Assembly (NCBI GenBank): GCA_902766985.1
Contig: CACXFP010000079.1
Coordinates: forward strand, 1 to 6,234
Source of the DNA: an uncultured Bacteroidia bacterium
Lineage (GTDB): Bacteria; Bacteroidota; Bacteroidia; Bacteroidales; UBA932
Direction of reading: 5' to 3'
Length of the DNA: 6,234 nucleotides
Made by a program: the position numbers and the translations under genes. Every line of letters starts with the position of its first letter. Position 1 is the stretch's first letter. Below, one piece after another: positions 5,564 to 6,234 of the stretch. The notes below the pieces were generated by a model. It worked only from the letters and a program-made list of their open reading frames with translations. It did no database searches and was not told the origin of the DNA.

Positions 5564-6166
5564 TTATAGTGACGTCAGCATAACCGTCAGAAGCAGTAGC
5601 AGGGCGCTCGTATAATGCGCCAGGCCGGTGCGGAACCGCTTGAGGGCTATTGAAATGTAGTATTCGACCATTTTTACCGATATGTTCATCTTTTCGGCGA
5701 TTTCCTTGTAGGTGAGCCCGTCGATCCTGCTGAGACGGAAGGTGGTGACCACCTTGTCGGGCAGGGTCAGATAGATCCGGTCTATCATTCTATGCAGTTC
5801 CAGGGCCTCTATCTTTTCCGTAACGCTTTCATGGTTCAGGGCCTGGAGATTTACGAGGGCCTCCTGTCCGGCCAGGGTGTTGGCCTTGGCCCGGGCCGTA
5901 TCCCTCAGGAGATTGAGGGTCTTGTTCCTGGCAATGGTATAGAGATATGTCCTGATGCTGTAGTTGGGGTCCAGCCTTTCCCTCGTCTGCCACACCGACA
6001 TGAAACTCTCCTGCGCAATGTCCTCGGCGAGGGCATTGTCATATCCCAGGTATCTTTTTACGAAGTGGAGGACGTTGTAGTATTCGACCCTGTAGAAAGA
6101 GTCGAAGATGTCTCTTGAGCCGTCCCTGATCGCTTCGGTTATTTCCTTTCCCGGAATGGAATTCAT
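5564..6166 (-). CDS. ECF (extracytoplasmic function) RNA polymerase sigma factor, Bacteroidota type
   Basis: This 200-residue sigma-70-family protein has region 2 at about 20-90, including AEDIAQESFMSVWQ (47-60, core binding) and the -10-recognition segment RTYLYTIARNKTLNLLRD (72-89). Region 4 spans about 122-180, with the helix-turn-helix GLTYKEIAEKMNISVKMVEYYISIALKRFR (150-179) for -35 recognition. Regions 1.1 and 3 are absent, as expected for ECF factors. The last 17 residues (SALLLLLTVMLTSL and neighbours) are strongly hydrophobic; such tails occur in other Bacteroidota ECF factors and may bring the protein near the membrane or its anti-sigma partner. It is probably held inactive by the FecR-like protein encoded next, and released on an outer-membrane receptor signal to transcribe an uptake locus. 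The ATG is preceded by AGAAG with no spacing, a weak ribosome site. Confidence 0.93.
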   Translation of the reverse strand: MNSIPGKEITEAIRDGSRDIFDSFYRVEYYNVLHFVKRYLGYDNALAEDIAQESFMSVWQTRERLDPNYSIRTYLYTIARNKTLNLLRDTARAKANTLAGQEALVNLQALNHESVTEKIEALELHRMIDRIYLTLPDKVVTTFRLSRIDGLTYKEIAEKMNISVKMVEYYISIALKRFRTGLAHYTSALLLLLTVMLTSL

Positions 6167-6184
6167 CTTCTGTGGTTTGTACCG

Positions 6185-6215
6185 CTAAGATAACCCTTTT
6201 TTCTGAAATTGGAAA
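6185..6215 (-). promoter_or_regulatory. Possible promoter for the sigma/anti-sigma operon
   Basis: On the minus strand TATCTTAG (6192-6185) differs from TAnnTTTG at one base, and TTTC (6215-6212) lies 19 bp upstream in the -33 position. This would give a leader of roughly 15 nt before the ATG at 6166. Two imperfect elements make this a modest prediction. Confidence 0.35.
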
Positions 6216-6219
6216 GTAT

Positions 6220-6234
6220 AAAAAGGCCGGAGGA
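6220..6234 (-). terminator. Possible 3' half of an intrinsic terminator cut by the window edge
   Basis: Reading leftwards on the minus strand, TCCTCCGGCC (6234-6225) is followed by TTTTT (6224-6220), the usual pattern of the descending stem arm plus U-tract. The matching arm, GGCCGGAGGA, would lie just beyond the right edge. It would end a minus-strand gene outside the window and insulate the sigma operon, whose candidate -33 element begins 5 bp further on. Confidence 0.3.

Noticed and set aside
1..6234. CRISPR array, insertion sequence, phage or defence system
   Set aside because: No regularly spaced direct repeats, transposase, integrase, phage or defence-type protein is present; the only strong repeat is the 42-117 palindrome, apart from the degenerate TPR-coding repeats.

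Overview
This 6.2 kb window comes from a member of the Bacteroidota, most likely the order Bacteroidales. The evidence is the promoter type (TAnnTTTG -7 boxes), an ECF sigma factor next to a FecR-type anti-sigma with a C-terminal DUF4974-like region, weak A-rich ribosome-binding regions at most starts, and a Bacteroidales-style TPR protein followed by a YycJ/WalJ-type metallo-beta-lactamase-fold protein. Base composition is moderately GC-rich and AGG is a frequent arginine codon. I cannot name a genus from sequence alone.

Layout. Positions 1-134 hold no gene that I can support, but contain a 17-bp perfect inverted repeat (42-58 / 101-117) enclosing a small GNRA-loop hairpin. A secreted M28-family peptidase homologue follows on the minus strand (135-1145). 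It lacks the catalytic glutamate, the adjacent metal-binding glutamate and the last metal-binding histidine, so it is probably catalytically dead or altered. An 81-bp spacer (1146-1226) carries oppositely directed, overlapping promoter candidates for this gene and for the plus-strand unit.

The plus-strand unit is an exported TPR protein of 676 residues (1227-3257), translationally coupled by a GTGA overlap and a perfect AGGAGG to a YycJ/WalJ-like MBL-fold hydrolase (3254-4105). After 31 bp comes a small exported protein with an FMN-binding domain and a covalent flavinylation motif (4137-4556), with its own -7 box so close to the ATG that the transcript would be almost leaderless.

This gene meets the minus-strand regulatory pair tail to tail with no base between the two stop codons. 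The pair is an ECF sigma factor (5564-6166) followed 14 bp downstream by its FecR-like membrane anti-sigma factor (4557-5549). The usual SusC/SusD receptor genes do not follow the anti-sigma gene here. The right edge looks like half of an intrinsic terminator belonging to a gene outside the window.

The genes do not form one obvious pathway. I see no convincing new multi-gene system. The best leads are the coordinated active-site loss in the M28 protein, the structured inverted repeat at the left edge, and the compact arrangement of promoters and stops.
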